Below, in pieces: positions 8,502 through 16,060 of a DNA stretch of 32,869 nucleotides. Position 1 is the stretch's first letter; the number at the start of each line of letters is the position of its first letter. Under the pieces are notes generated by a model, which was given only the letters and a program-made list of their open reading frames with translations, was not told the origin of the DNA and ran no database searches. The DNA is from an uncultured beta proteobacterium (GTDB lineage Bacteria; Pseudomonadota; Gammaproteobacteria; Burkholderiales; Burkholderiaceae_C): contig CAIJPE010000204.1 in assembly GCA_903822435.1 (NCBI GenBank), forward strand, positions 1 to 32,869, written 5' to 3'. Position numbers and translations under genes: made by a program.

Positions 8502-8896
8502 GTCGACGTGGCCTCCACCACCACGAAAGACGCTGCGTAGTCGGCTTCGTCCGTGACAGTGACGTGGGCCACCAGGCCACGGGCATCGAACCATTGCGCC
8601 AGGTCACCCGACAGGCGCACGAAGGGCTTGCCGCTGGCCTGGTTGAGGATCTCGCAGGCGCGCCAGTTCATGGGGTGGTGGATGCCCAGGCCGATTGCCT
8701 TGGAAAAGGCTTCCTTGGCCGAGAAGCGCGTGGCCAGGAAGCGAACGCCGCGGGCAGCGGCGCGTGCGCGGCGGGCGCGGAAGACGGGCAACTCGGCCGG
8801 GCCGAGCACGCGCTCGGCAAAGCGGTCGCCGCGGCGGGCCAGCACGGCCTCGATGCGGCGGATGTCGCACAGGTCGGTGCCGATGCCGAAGATCAT
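8498..8896 (-). CDS. acpS: Holo-[acyl-carrier-protein] synthase
   Basis: Transfers 4'-phosphopantetheine from CoA to the serine of ACP, switching on the AcpP encoded in this window. At 132 residues it has typical AcpS length. The N-terminal [16 protein letters not shown] carries the metal-binding Asp, and [16 protein letters not shown] carries the second signature with its Glu and Lys. Insertion [10 protein letters not shown] lies between them. It starts at ATG 8896, overlapping the pdxJ stop as ATGA, and its stop overlaps nagZ in the same way. pdxJ-acpS is a very common proteobacterial pair. Confidence 0.95.
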   Translation of the reverse strand: MIFGIGTDLCDIRRIEAVLARRGDRFAERVLGPAELPVFRARRARAAARGVRFLATRFSAKEAFSKAIGLGIHHPMNWRACEILNQASGKPFVRLSGDLAQWFDARGLVAHVTVTDEADYAASFVVVEATST

Positions 8897-9669
8897 GTGC
8901 CAGCCTGGCGGATGCAGCGCAGGTAACCGCGCACGGTCTCGGGCAGGCCCGTTTCGAGCGCGTCGGCCACCAGGGCATGGCCGATGGAGACCTCCAGGAC
9001 GCCAGGCACGGCCCGCAGGAAGTCCGGCAGGTTGGCCTGGTTCAGGTCGTGGCCGGCGTTCACGCCCAGGCCGGCCTGCTGGGCCGCGGCCGCGGCCGCG
9101 GCGAACTCGGCCAGCACGGCCGCCTGGCGCGGCGTACCGTGGGCCTCCGCATAGGGCTCGGTGTAGAGCTCCACCCGGTCGGCGCCCACGGCGCGTGCCA
9201 GGGCCATGGATTGCGGCAGCGGGTCCATGAACAGGCTGACACGGGTGCCGAAGGAATGGGCCTCGGCAATCAGCGGGCGCAGGCGCTCGGCATCGGCCTG
9301 CAGGTCCCAACCATGGTCGGACGTGAACTGTCCGGCACTGTCGGGCACGAAGGTGCATTGCGACGGCCGCAGCTCGCGCACGAAGGCCATCAGGTTGTGG
9401 AAGGGGTTGCCCTCGATGTTGTACTCGGCCTGCGGCCAGGCCTTCAGCAAGGCGGCCAGTTCATGCACGTCGGCGGCGCGGATGTGGCGCTCGTCGGGGC
9501 GCGGGTGCACGGTGATGCCGTCGGCGCCTGCCTGCAGGCACAGCGTGGCGGCCTTCACCACGTTCGGGATGCCCAGGTGGCGGGTGTTGCGCAGCAGTGC
9601 GATCTTGTTGACGTTCACCGACAGGGCAGTCTGGCGGCGTGCGGTGTCGTCGGCGATCAGCGGGTTCAT
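8893..9669 (-). CDS. pdxJ: Pyridoxine 5'-phosphate synthase
   Basis: Condenses 1-deoxy-D-xylulose 5-phosphate with 3-amino-2-oxopropyl phosphate to form pyridoxine 5'-phosphate in the DXP-dependent vitamin B6 pathway. The 258-residue TIM barrel shows the usual landmarks: [14 protein letters not shown] near the start, [24 protein letters not shown] with the catalytic Glu, CTFVPD, and the C-terminal GVNAGHDLN and EVSIGHALV phosphate-binding segments. An alanine run (AAAAAA) near residue 185 is longer than usual. It starts at ATG 9669, sharing four bases with the recO stop, and ends overlapping acpS. Confidence 0.96.
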   Translation of the reverse strand: MNPLIADDTARRQTALSVNVNKIALLRNTRHLGIPNVVKAATLCLQAGADGITVHPRPDERHIRAADVHELAALLKAWPQAEYNIEGNPFHNLMAFVRELRPSQCTFVPDSAGQFTSDHGWDLQADAERLRPLIAEAHSFGTRVSLFMDPLPQSMALARAVGADRVELYTEPYAEAHGTPRQAAVLAEFAAAAAAAQQAGLGVNAGHDLNQANLPDFLRAVPGVLEVSIGHALVADALETGLPETVRGYLRCIRQAGT

Positions 9670-10565
9670 CGGCTTGGTCGGATTTCGGTCAACCGCTGCA
9701 CGCCTTGCCAGACATGGCGCGTGCGCAACGGGGTAGAGCCCAGATGATAGTGAAGGGTGGCGCGCAGCGGCCCGCGCAGGCCCGCGGCCACGGGCTTGCA
9801 GGCCGCCCGCAGCGCCGCGCCGGAACCGTGGGCCAGCGCGGCCTCCAGGCCGACCCAGGCCTGTCCCGGCAGGCCCAGGGCGTCGGGCACCAGGCCGGCC
9901 TCGGGCTGCAGCGCGTACGGCGCGTCGGGCCGCAGTGCCTCGGCCGTGAGGGTGACACTGGCCAGTTCGGGCAACAGCCCCAGTTCGCGCAGCAGCGTCA
10001 ACTCGAAGGCCCGCAGCGCAGCCGGCTGCTCGCCTTCGGAGGCCAGGGCCGCCAGCGTGTCGGCATAGGCATCGAACAGGCGCGGATGCGGGTCCTGCCG
10101 GGCCAGGAGCTTGAGCAGCAGCTCGTTGACGTAGAAACCGGCAAACAGGGCGTCAGGGCCCAGCAGCGCGGTGCCACCCACCCATTCGGCGGTGCGCAGC
10201 AGGTGCACCTCGCCGCGCTCGTCGGCCGGTGTGCGGCCCAGCAGGGTCAGCACCGGCTGGAAGGGCAGCAGCACCGGGCGCAGCTGCGAGGTGGGCCGCT
10301 TGGCCCCCTTGGCCACCACCACCACACGGCCCTGGACGCGGGTGAACAACTCCACGACCAGGCTCGTCTCGCTCCAGTCGTGGGTGTGCAGCACATAGGC
10401 CAGCAGGGGTGCTGCGGCGCGGGAGGCCGGGCGCCGCGGGGGCGCAGGGCTGCGGGCGGTCAGCCCCGGCGGTGGTCCGGGGATCGGCCCGAGGGACTCC
10501 CCGATGGGGGGCGGAGCTTCAGGCTCGGGGTCAGGTTCGGGCGGCTGGCCCTCATTCGTAGCCAT
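9666..10565 (-). CDS. recO: DNA repair protein RecO with proline-rich N-terminal extension
   Basis: Anneals single strands and helps RecR load RecA in RecF-pathway repair. Of the 299 residues, the first 55 or so are low-complexity ([13 protein letters not shown] and [13 protein letters not shown]). The conserved OB-fold begins at [13 protein letters not shown], then [24 protein letters not shown], both highly typical of RecO. The zinc-type cysteines of some RecO proteins are absent, as usual for proteobacteria. I chose ATG 10565, which overlaps era by 14 bases, because no start codon lies closer to the OB-fold. Its stop overlaps pdxJ (ATGA). Function is secure; the role of the extension is unknown. 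Confidence 0.92.
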   Translation of the reverse strand: MATNEGQPPEPDPEPEAPPPIGESLGPIPGPPPGLTARSPAPPRRPASRAAAPLLAYVLHTHDWSETSLVVELFTRVQGRVVVVAKGAKRPTSQLRPVLLPFQPVLTLLGRTPADERGEVHLLRTAEWVGGTALLGPDALFAGFYVNELLLKLLARQDPHPRLFDAYADTLAALASEGEQPAALRAFELTLLRELGLLPELASVTLTAEALRPDAPYALQPEAGLVPDALGLPGQAWVGLEAALAHGSGAALRAACKPVAAGLRGPLRATLHYHLGSTPLRTRHVWQGVQRLTEIRPSR

Positions 10566-11550
10566 AGGAGCGCAAGTGCGTCTCGTCGTCGGCCCAGCCC
10601 GACCGCACCTTGACCCACACCTCCAGGAAGACCTTGGCATCCCACAGGCGTTCCAGGTCCTGCCGGGCTTCGCTGCCGATGCGCTTGAGACGCTCGCCGC
10701 CTTCGCCGATGACCATGCCCTTGTGCGCGTCGCGCTCGACCACGATCGTGGCGGCGATGCGGCGCAGGTGGCCTTCCTCTTCGAACTTGTCGATGACCAC
10801 GGTGCAGTTGTAGGGCAGCTCGTCGCCAGTCAGGCGGAACAGCTTCTCGCGGATCAGCTCACCCGCCAGGAAGCGCTCGCTGCGGTCGGTGAGCGCGTCT
10901 TCCTCATAGAGCCACGGCTGCTCGGGCAGGTACGGCTTGACGATGCCCAGCAGCCGCTCCACGTCGGCAGGCCGCGTGGCCGACATGGGCACGAACTCGT
11001 CGAAGGGGTGCTTTTCCTGCATGGTCTTCAGCCACGGCAGGATGTCGTTTCGGCGGGTCAGCGTGTCGAGCTTGTTGGCCACCAGCAGCGCCGGCTTGCC
11101 GGGCGGCAGCAGCGACAGCACCTTGGCATCGGGCGCCCCGAAGCGCGCCGCTTCCACCACGAACAGCACCACGTCGACATCGCCCAGCGAGGCCAGCACG
11201 GTGCGGTTGAGGTTGCGGTTCAGCGCGGCCGCATGCTGGGTCTGGAAGCCCGGCGTATCGACGAAGACGAACTGCGCCTCGTCGACCGTGCGGATACCCG
11301 TGATGCGGTGCCGCGTGGTCTGCGCCTTGTTGGAGGTGATGCTGATCTTCTGCCCGACCAGTGCATTGAGCAGCGTGCTCTTGCCCACGTTGGGCCGTCC
11401 CACGATCGCGACCAGGCCGCACCGCTGTGCAACGCCATCCGCAGGGTCCACGGAGTCGTCAAGTGGAAGACGTGGATCCGGCTCCGCCGGCCCGCCGGCT
11501 TCGCCCCCCTGGGGGGGAGGCGCCGAAGGCTTATCGGGGGGGGTCGTCAT
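10552..11550 (-). CDS. era: GTPase Era
   Basis: Essential GTPase that binds the 3' end of 16S rRNA and assists 30S assembly. G motifs are clear: GRPNVGKST (G1), DTPGF (G3), NKLD (G4) and MSAT (G5). The C-terminal KH domain carries [13 protein letters not shown]. From ATG 11550 the protein has 332 residues with a Pro/Gly-rich N-terminus encoded by a hairpin-forming GC sequence. An in-frame GTG at 11451 would give 299 residues, the usual Era length, and start eight residues before the conserved [12 protein letters not shown]. Neither start has a good ribosome site. Era follows rnc and overlaps recO by 14 bases, a standard order. The gene is certain, the start is not. Confidence 0.93.
   Translation of the reverse strand: MTTPPDKPSAPPPQGGEAGGPAEPDPRLPLDDSVDPADGVAQRCGLVAIVGRPNVGKSTLLNALVGQKISITSNKAQTTRHRITGIRTVDEAQFVFVDTPGFQTQHAAALNRNLNRTVLASLGDVDVVLFVVEAARFGAPDAKVLSLLPPGKPALLVANKLDTLTRRNDILPWLKTMQEKHPFDEFVPMSATRPADVERLLGIVKPYLPEQPWLYEEDALTDRSERFLAGELIREKLFRLTGDELPYNCTVVIDKFEEEGHLRRIAATIVVERDAHKGMVIGEGGERLKRIGSEARQDLERLWDAKVFLEVWVKVRSGWADDETHLRSYGYE
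11498..11530. repeat. GC-rich hairpin, possible dispersed palindromic repeat
   Basis: Outer arms GGCTTCG and CGAAGGC (roughly) enclose a C6 run facing a G7 run across a T; the right arm carries an extra GGCGC bulge. It lies between rnc and the conserved part of era. I recall similar elements scattered between genes in Comamonadaceae, but see no second clear copy in this window. Confidence 0.5.
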
Positions 11551-11569
11551 TCCTGCGCTTCGCGGGGAG

Positions 11570-12265
11570 TCATTGTTCAGCTTTCAGGGCCTGCAGCATA
11601 CGCCGTGCAGCCTCTTGTTCGGCGGCTCGGCGTGATCGGCCCTCGCCGCTCTCGGTCAGGTTCAGGCTGGCCACCGCGCATTCGACCTCGAAGGTCTGGG
11701 CATGCGCCTGGCCGCGCGTGGCCGTGATCCGGTAGGCCGGCACCGGCACGCGGCGGGCCTGCAGCCACTCCTGGAGCTCGGTCTTGGCATCCTTGCCCCA
11801 GCCTTCGATCTCGGTGGCCTGAATGACCTCGCCGAACAGGCGCCGCACCAGCACCTGCGCGGGCTCGAAGCCGCCGTCCAGGAACACGGCACCGATGACT
11901 GCCTCCAGTGCGTCGGCCAGGATGGATGGGCGTTGGGCTCCGCCCCCGCGCAGTTCCCCCTCGGACAGCCGCAGGGCCTCGGGCAGCCCCAGGACCAGGG
12001 CCACGCGGTGCAGGCTGTCTTCGCGCACCAGATGGGCCCGCACGCGGGTCAGGTCGCCTTCGTCGCTGTCACCGTGGCGCTCATAGAGCAAGGCCGAGAC
12101 GGCGGTGTTGAGCACGGCATCGCCCAGGAATTCCAGCCGCTCGTTGTGGTCGGCCCCGAAGCTGCGGTGCGTCAGTGCGCGGCGCAGCAGGTCAGGCTGG
12201 ACGAAGCGGTACCCCAGCCGCTGCTGCAGCGGCGCCAGGGCCAGGACCGGGCGGGGTTCGGCCAT
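11570..12265 (-). CDS. rnc: Ribonuclease III
   Basis: Double-strand-specific endoribonuclease that processes the rRNA precursor and some mRNAs. The 231-residue protein has an N-terminal catalytic domain with the signature [12 protein letters not shown] and the second acidic motif [16 protein letters not shown], then a C-terminal double-stranded-RNA binding domain from [11 protein letters not shown] through [14 protein letters not shown] chose ATG 12265 ([12 protein letters not shown]) because longer in-frame readings cross the DUF4845 gene. It begins five bases past that gene's stop and is followed by era, the usual rnc-era pairing. Confidence 0.96.
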   Translation of the reverse strand: MAEPRPVLALAPLQQRLGYRFVQPDLLRRALTHRSFGADHNERLEFLGDAVLNTAVSALLYERHGDSDEGDLTRVRAHLVREDSLHRVALVLGLPEALRLSEGELRGGGAQRPSILADALEAVIGAVFLDGGFEPAQVLVRRLFGEVIQATEIEGWGKDAKTELQEWLQARRVPVPAYRITATRGQAHAQTFEVECAVASLNLTESGEGRSRRAAEQEAARRMLQALKAEQ

Positions 12266-12270
12266 GGTCT

Positions 12271-12666
12271 CTACTTGGACTGGCCCTCGTATCGGATGAG
12301 GATGAAGACCGGACCGTAGATCGGAACCAGCTTGTCGTAGGAAAACCCGATCACCACGCGGTCGTTTTCCTTCGTGACGCTCAGGTCCTTGCCCGAGATC
12401 GCAGAGATCGAATACTCGAGGTCCTTCTGCTTGTCGAAGGACTGCCGCGCCTCGGCCACCGTGGAAGGCTGGGCGCGTGCGATGGTCTCCACCGTACGCT
12501 TGATGGTGAGGTACTCGTTGACGGTCGGGAAGACGCGCACCACGAGATAGGCGCCGAAACCGATGAGCAGGGCCCAGAACATCAGTCCGAACAGCGTGAT
12601 GCCACGCTGCGACCGCCACGTGGCGTGGCGGCCTTGCCTGCGCGGCGAGCGGTCTGGACGAGTCAT
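12271..12666 (-). CDS. DUF4845 membrane protein between lepB and rnc
   Basis: A 131-residue protein with one transmembrane helix near residues 22-45 (RGITLFGLMFWALLIGFGAY) after an Arg-rich cytoplasmic end, then a small soluble domain with VVIGFSYDKLVPIYGPVFILIRYEG. The helix start RGITLFGL resembles a type IV pilin-like or TadE-like membrane anchor, but no pilin cleavage Gly-Phe context is certain. DUF4845 proteins are regularly found between lepB and rnc in Betaproteobacteria; their job is unknown. The place suggests a link with signal peptidase or membrane homeostasis, which is inference only. Confidence 0.85.
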   Translation of the reverse strand: MTRPDRSPRRQGRHATWRSQRGITLFGLMFWALLIGFGAYLVVRVFPTVNEYLTIKRTVETIARAQPSTVAEARQSFDKQKDLEYSISAISGKDLSVTKENDRVVIGFSYDKLVPIYGPVFILIRYEGQSK

Positions 12667-12697
12667 GCGCTGCGTTCTCCCCGGTTGGGTCAGGCTA

Positions 12698-13675
12698 TCA
12701 CTTGAAGGCGCCGATGCGGCCCAGGTTGCCGAAGTTCATCCACACGAAGAATGCCTTCCCGACGATATTCTCATCCGGCACGAATCCCCAATAGCGCGAG
12801 TCCTGAGAATTGTCCCGGTTGTCGCCCATCATGAAATAGTGCCCAGGCGGTACTTTGCACACCACGCCTTCGGGGCTGTAGCGGCAGTTCTCGGCCATCG
12901 GGAAGTGTTTGGGGTCGGGGCCGTAGTAGGCGGCACGGCGCACATCCACGCGGATCTTGTGCTCCACGTCGCCCAGCTTCTCCTGGTACAGCGGCGCGTA
13001 GCTCATGCTGTCGTCGTCGTAGTGCTCGCCCTGTGCCACTTCTTCCACCGGCTGGCCGTTGATGCTCAGCTTCTGGTTGAGGTAGGAAACTTCATCGCCC
13101 GGCAGGCCCACCACGCGCTTGATGTAGTCCAGCCGCGGGTCGGCCGGGTAGCGGAAGACCATCACGTCGCCGCGCTTGACGGGGCTGATGTCGATGATCT
13201 TCTTGTTGATGACGGGCAGCCGGATGCCGTAGTGGAACTTGCTCACCAGGATCAGGTCGCCCACCATCAGCGTGGGCACCATGGAGCCCGAAGGGATCTT
13301 GAACGGCTCGAACAGGAACGAGCGCAGCAGGAACACGACCAGGATCACCGGGAACAGCCCGGCGGTCCAGTCCAGCCACCACGGCTGCATCAGCAGCTTG
13401 GCCTTGGCCTGCTCGACATCGCCGTCGACGCGGGCGATGCCCAGCTTGCTCAGTTCGGCCCGGCGCGTGACGTCCTGCTGCTCCATGGCAGCGGCCGCCG
13501 CCTCGCGGGCGGGTCTGAAGCGAAGGCGTTCGGCCAGCCAGAAAACCAGTGTCACGACCGTCATCATGAACAACAAGAGCGAAAAGTTGCCTGACCAAAA
13601 GCCCAGGAACCACCCACCCAGGTAGGCCACCAGCGCCGCGTAGAGGGCGGCCGTCAAAGAACTCATGGGAATCAT
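12698..13675 (-). CDS. lepB: Signal peptidase I
   Basis: Cleaves signal peptides from secreted proteins at the outer face of the inner membrane. Of 325 residues, two N-terminal hydrophobic segments (about 5-27 and 29-47) precede a cytoplasmic stretch and a third segment near 103-122. The catalytic Ser131 lies in PSGSMVPTL and the Lys186 general base in DYIKRVVGLPGD. The C-terminal box GDNRDNSQDSRYWG is complete. ATG 13675 shares its A with the lepA stop (TGATG), suggesting reinitiation; ATG 13666 three codons on is an equal possibility. lepA-lepB is the classical operon pair. Confidence 0.96.
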   Translation of the reverse strand: MIPMSSLTAALYAALVAYLGGWFLGFWSGNFSLLLFMMTVVTLVFWLAERLRFRPAREAAAAAMEQQDVTRRAELSKLGIARVDGDVEQAKAKLLMQPWWLDWTAGLFPVILVVFLLRSFLFEPFKIPSGSMVPTLMVGDLILVSKFHYGIRLPVINKKIIDISPVKRGDVMVFRYPADPRLDYIKRVVGLPGDEVSYLNQKLSINGQPVEEVAQGEHYDDDSMSYAPLYQEKLGDVEHKIRVDVRRAAYYGPDPKHFPMAENCRYSPEGVVCKVPPGHYFMMGDNRDNSQDSRYWGFVPDENIVGKAFFVWMNFGNLGRIGAFK

Positions 13676-15483
13676 CAGTCGTCCACTTGGAGGATGGCGA
13701 GGAAGGCCTCTTGCGGGACCTCGACGGCCCCGATCTGCTTCATGCGCTTCTTGCCGGCCTTCTGCTTTTCGAGCAGCTTCTTCTTCCGGGAAATGTCGCC
13801 GCCGTAGCATTTTGCCAGCACGTTCTTGCGCAGCGCCTTGATGTTCTCGCGCGCGATGATGTTGGCGCCGATGGCCGCCTGGATGGCCACGTCGTACATC
13901 TGGCGCGGGATCTGCTCGCGCATCTTGGCGGCCACTGCGCGGCCGCGGTACTGGCTCTGGGCACGGTGCACGATGATCGACAGCGCATCGACCCGGTCGC
14001 CATTGATCATGAGATCGACCTTGACGACATCGGACGCGCGGTACTCCTTGAACTCGTAGTCCATGGAGGCATAGCCGCGCGAGACGCTCTTGAGCTTGTC
14101 GAAGAAGTCCAGCACGATCTCGGCCAGCGGCAGCTCGTAGGTGAGCATCACCTGCCGGCCGTGGTAGGCCATGTTGAGCTGCAGACCGCGCTTCTGGTTG
14201 GCCAGCGTCATCACCGGCCCCACGCTGTCTTGCGGCATGTACAGGTGCACGGTGACGATGGGCTCGCGGATCTCGCGGATGCGGCCCAGGTCGGGCATCT
14301 TGCTGGGATTCTCGACCAGGATCACGCTGCCGTCGTTGAGCTCCACCTGGTAGACCACGCTGGGGGCGGTGGTGATCAGGTCCTGGTCGAACTCGCGCTC
14401 CAGGCGCTCCTGCACGATCTCCATGTGCAGCAGGCCCAGGAAACCGCACCGGAAGCCGAAGCCCAGGGCCTGGCTGACCTCGGGCTCGTAGCGCAGCGAG
14501 CTGTCGTTGAGCTTGAGCTTCTCCAGCGCATCGCGCAGCTGGTCGTACTCGCTGGCCTCGGTGGGGTACAGCCCGGCAAAGACCTGCGGCTGGATTTCCT
14601 TGAAGCCCGGCAGGGCCTGCGTGGCCGGGCCGGCGTTGTTGGGCAGCTTCTTCTCGAGCGTGAGGGTGTCGCCCACCTTGGCCGCCTGAAGCTCCTTGAT
14701 GCCGCAGATGACGAAGCCCACCTCGCCGGCCTTGAGCGTGTCGCGCGGCACGCTCTTGGGCGTGAAGACGCCCATCTGCTCGATGCCGTAGACCGTATTG
14801 GTGGCCATCATGCGGACGCGCTCGCCCTTGCTCAGGCTGCCGTCGACCACGCGCACGAGCATCACCACGCCGACATAGTTGTCGAACCAGCTGTCGATGA
14901 TCATGGCCCGCGGAGGGCCGTCGGGGTTGCCGCGGGGCGCGGGCATCCGTGCGATCACGGCTTCGAGGATGTCGTCCAGGCCCATGCCGGTCTTGGCCGA
15001 ACAGGGGATGGCGTGATCGGCATCGATGCCGATCACGTCCTCGATCTCCTGCTTGGCGCGCTCGGGGTCGGCCTGCGGCAGGTCCATCTTGTTGAGCACC
15101 GGCACGACCTCGACGCCCAGGTCCAGCGCCGTGTAGCAGTTGGCCACGGTCTGCGCTTCGACACCCTGGGACGCATCCACCACCAGCAAGGCGCCTTCGC
15201 AAGCCGACAGCGAGCGGCTCACCTCGTAGCTGAAGTCGACGTGCCCCGGTGTGTCGATGAGGTTGAGCTGGTAGACCTGGCCGTCAAGGGCCGTGTAGCT
15301 CAACGCGGCGGTCTGCGCCTTGATGGTGATGCCGCGCTCGCGCTCGATGTCCATCGAGTCCAGCACCTGCGCTTCCATCTCGCGGTCCGACAGGCCGCCA
15401 CAGCGCTGGATGATGCGATCGGCCAGCGTGCTCTTGCCGTGGTCGATGTGGGCAATGATTGAGAAATTGCGGATGTGATTCAT
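13675..15483 (-). CDS. lepA: Elongation factor 4 (LepA), back-translocating GTPase
   Basis: Ribosome-binding GTPase of the EF-G family that affects elongation and initiation under stress. The 602 residues fit the family. GTPase motifs are AHIDHGKST near residue 10, [19 protein letters not shown] and CSAKTG; domain II, the EF-G-like beta-alpha domain ([23 protein letters not shown]) and the LepA-specific C-terminal domain with [24 protein letters not shown] follow. I chose ATG 15483 ([16 protein letters not shown]), the usual start. No ribosome site is visible. The 577-base gap upstream carries a strong terminator 117 bases before the ATG, so lepA needs a promoter between the two or depends on read-through. 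Confidence 0.97.
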   Translation of the reverse strand: MNHIRNFSIIAHIDHGKSTLADRIIQRCGGLSDREMEAQVLDSMDIERERGITIKAQTAALSYTALDGQVYQLNLIDTPGHVDFSYEVSRSLSACEGALLVVDASQGVEAQTVANCYTALDLGVEVVPVLNKMDLPQADPERAKQEIEDVIGIDADHAIPCSAKTGMGLDDILEAVIARMPAPRGNPDGPPRAMIIDSWFDNYVGVVMLVRVVDGSLSKGERVRMMATNTVYGIEQMGVFTPKSVPRDTLKAGEVGFVICGIKELQAAKVGDTLTLEKKLPNNAGPATQALPGFKEIQPQVFAGLYPTEASEYDQLRDALEKLKLNDSSLRYEPEVSQALGFGFRCGFLGLLHMEIVQERLEREFDQDLITTAPSVVYQVELNDGSVILVENPSKMPDLGRIREIREPIVTVHLYMPQDSVGPVMTLANQKRGLQLNMAYHGRQVMLTYELPLAEIVLDFFDKLKSVSRGYASMDYEFKEYRASDVVKVDLMINGDRVDALSIIVHRAQSQYRGRAVAAKMREQIPRQMYDVAIQAAIGANIIARENIKALRKNVLAKCYGGDISRKKKLLEKQKAGKKRMKQIGAVEVPQEAFLAILQVDD

Positions 15484-15599
15484 CGAACGAGATTGCATCG
15501 CGGTTGCACGCTGCGCGACACAACCCAGGCGACGAATGGAAGCACCGTGCGTTGAACGGCGCGACCACGCGGCCGTTGGCGGTGACGGTGAATGAGGTT

Positions 15600-15634
15600 A
15601 AAAAAAAGGCGCGTCCAAATGAGTGACGCGCCTT
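15600..15634 (-). terminator. Strong intrinsic terminator upstream of lepA
   Basis: On the - strand, arms AAGGCGCGTC (15634-15625) and GACGCGCCTT (15615-15606) pair perfectly over 10 bp with a 9-base loop and run into eight T residues (15607-15600). It points toward lepA and ends 117 bases before its ATG. Confidence 0.85.
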
Positions 15635-15664
15635 CCAACAGATCGTTTGGCAACTGCTTGTTGG
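15600..15664 (-). ncRNA. Candidate small RNA or attenuated lepA leader
   Basis: A TACAAT box (15676-15671) would start transcription near 15664. The predicted RNA of about 65 nt would hold a 6-bp stem (CCAACA 15664-15659 read on the - strand with TGTTGG 15640-15635) directly followed by the 10-bp terminator stem and U8. No open frame of note fits inside. The -35 box is poor, so the 5' end is uncertain; a longer transcript from the TAGAAT box near 15850 is possible. It could be a free small RNA, or a leader whose terminator controls lepA. I do not recognise a known RNA family. Confidence 0.45.
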
Positions 15665-15670
15665 GCATTC

Positions 15671-15676
15671 ATTGTA
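15671..15676 (-). promoter_or_regulatory. -10-like box of the candidate small RNA
   Basis: TACAAT on the - strand, five of six matches to TATAAT, seven bases before the predicted start at 15664. Sixteen bases upstream lies only CTTCCA, a weak -35. Confidence 0.35.
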
Positions 15677-15747
15677 GATCAAAGGATCGGCCTGGAAGCC
15701 GCGTCATTGCTGCATTTCCGGCCGTTGCAGCGATCCCACAGGCCAAG

Positions 15748-15767
15748 TTGTACACAAGTTATGCACA
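15748..15767 (+). other. Pair of DnaA-box-like 9-mers
   Basis: TTATGCACA (15759-15767) matches the consensus TTATNCACA in full, and TTGTACACA (15748-15756) differs at one base. They are in the same direction, two bases apart, in the mucD-lepA gap. Confidence 0.35.
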
Positions 15768-15865
15768 GTCTCGAATTCGCAACTTTCCGGTTCGTTGCCA
15801 GCACCGCTCGCCGCCCCTCGAAGGGTAAAGCGAGCGCTTCAGAGGCCTATTCTAGACGCCCGAAC

Positions 15866-15889
15866 CGCTAATCGAATCGCTAACGAATT
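15866..15889. repeat. 12-bp imperfect tandem repeat
   Basis: CGCTAATCGAAT is followed at once by CGCTAACGAATT. It is an AT-richer patch between mucD and lepA with no assigned role. Confidence 0.4.
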
Positions 15890-15959
15890 CGAAGTGAAAG
15901 GTCACTAACTCACGGGCCCGCGAGGGCATAAAGCATGCCAAATTCGGGCTCGCACACAA

Positions 15960-15974
15960 TTCCATCATATGGAA
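15960..15974. repeat. Short inverted repeat
   Basis: TTCCAT (15960-15965) and ATGGAA (15969-15974) form a 6-bp inverted repeat around three bases. It overlaps a TATGAT -10-like box on the - strand, so it could be an operator; no regulator is evident. Confidence 0.3.
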
Positions 15975-16000
15975 AGACCGGGCTGGGGACTCAACTTGCA

Positions 16001-16026
16001 GGGCGGCCCCGGACCCGTGGCCGCCC
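16001..16026 (-). terminator. GC hairpin after mucD
   Basis: GGGCGGCC (16001-16008) and GGCCGCCC (16019-16026) form a perfect 8-bp stem with a 10-base loop, 35 bases past the mucD stop. TGCAAGTT follows on the - strand instead of a T run, so termination may be partial. Confidence 0.45.
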
Positions 16027-16060
16027 GCATCCGGAGACGCGGACGACCGAGGGTTACTAC

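Larger units (their letters stand above)
15484..16060. other. 577-base gap between mucD and lepA
   Basis: No convincing protein gene on either strand; short open frames here lack ribosome sites and family resemblance. Base composition is visibly less GC-rich than the flanks. Listed separately are a hairpin past mucD, a short inverted repeat, a 12-bp tandem repeat, two DnaA-box-like 9-mers, two -10-like boxes on the - strand (TAGAAT as the reverse complement of 15849-15854; TACAAT at 15671-15676) and an intrinsic terminator. Confidence 0.7.

Noticed and set aside
13687..15462. 591-codon + strand frame opposite lepA
   Set aside because: Antisense shadow of a highly conserved gene, without recognisable domains.
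15592..15871. Short + strand frames (78 and 82 codons) in the mucD-lepA gap
   Set aside because: They cross the terminator and DnaA-like boxes, lack ribosome sites and resemble no family.
15924..15944. Sigma-54-like TGGCAT-N5-ATGCC on the - strand
   Set aside because: GG-N10-GC spacing is right, but several consensus bases are missing and no activator gene or site is near.
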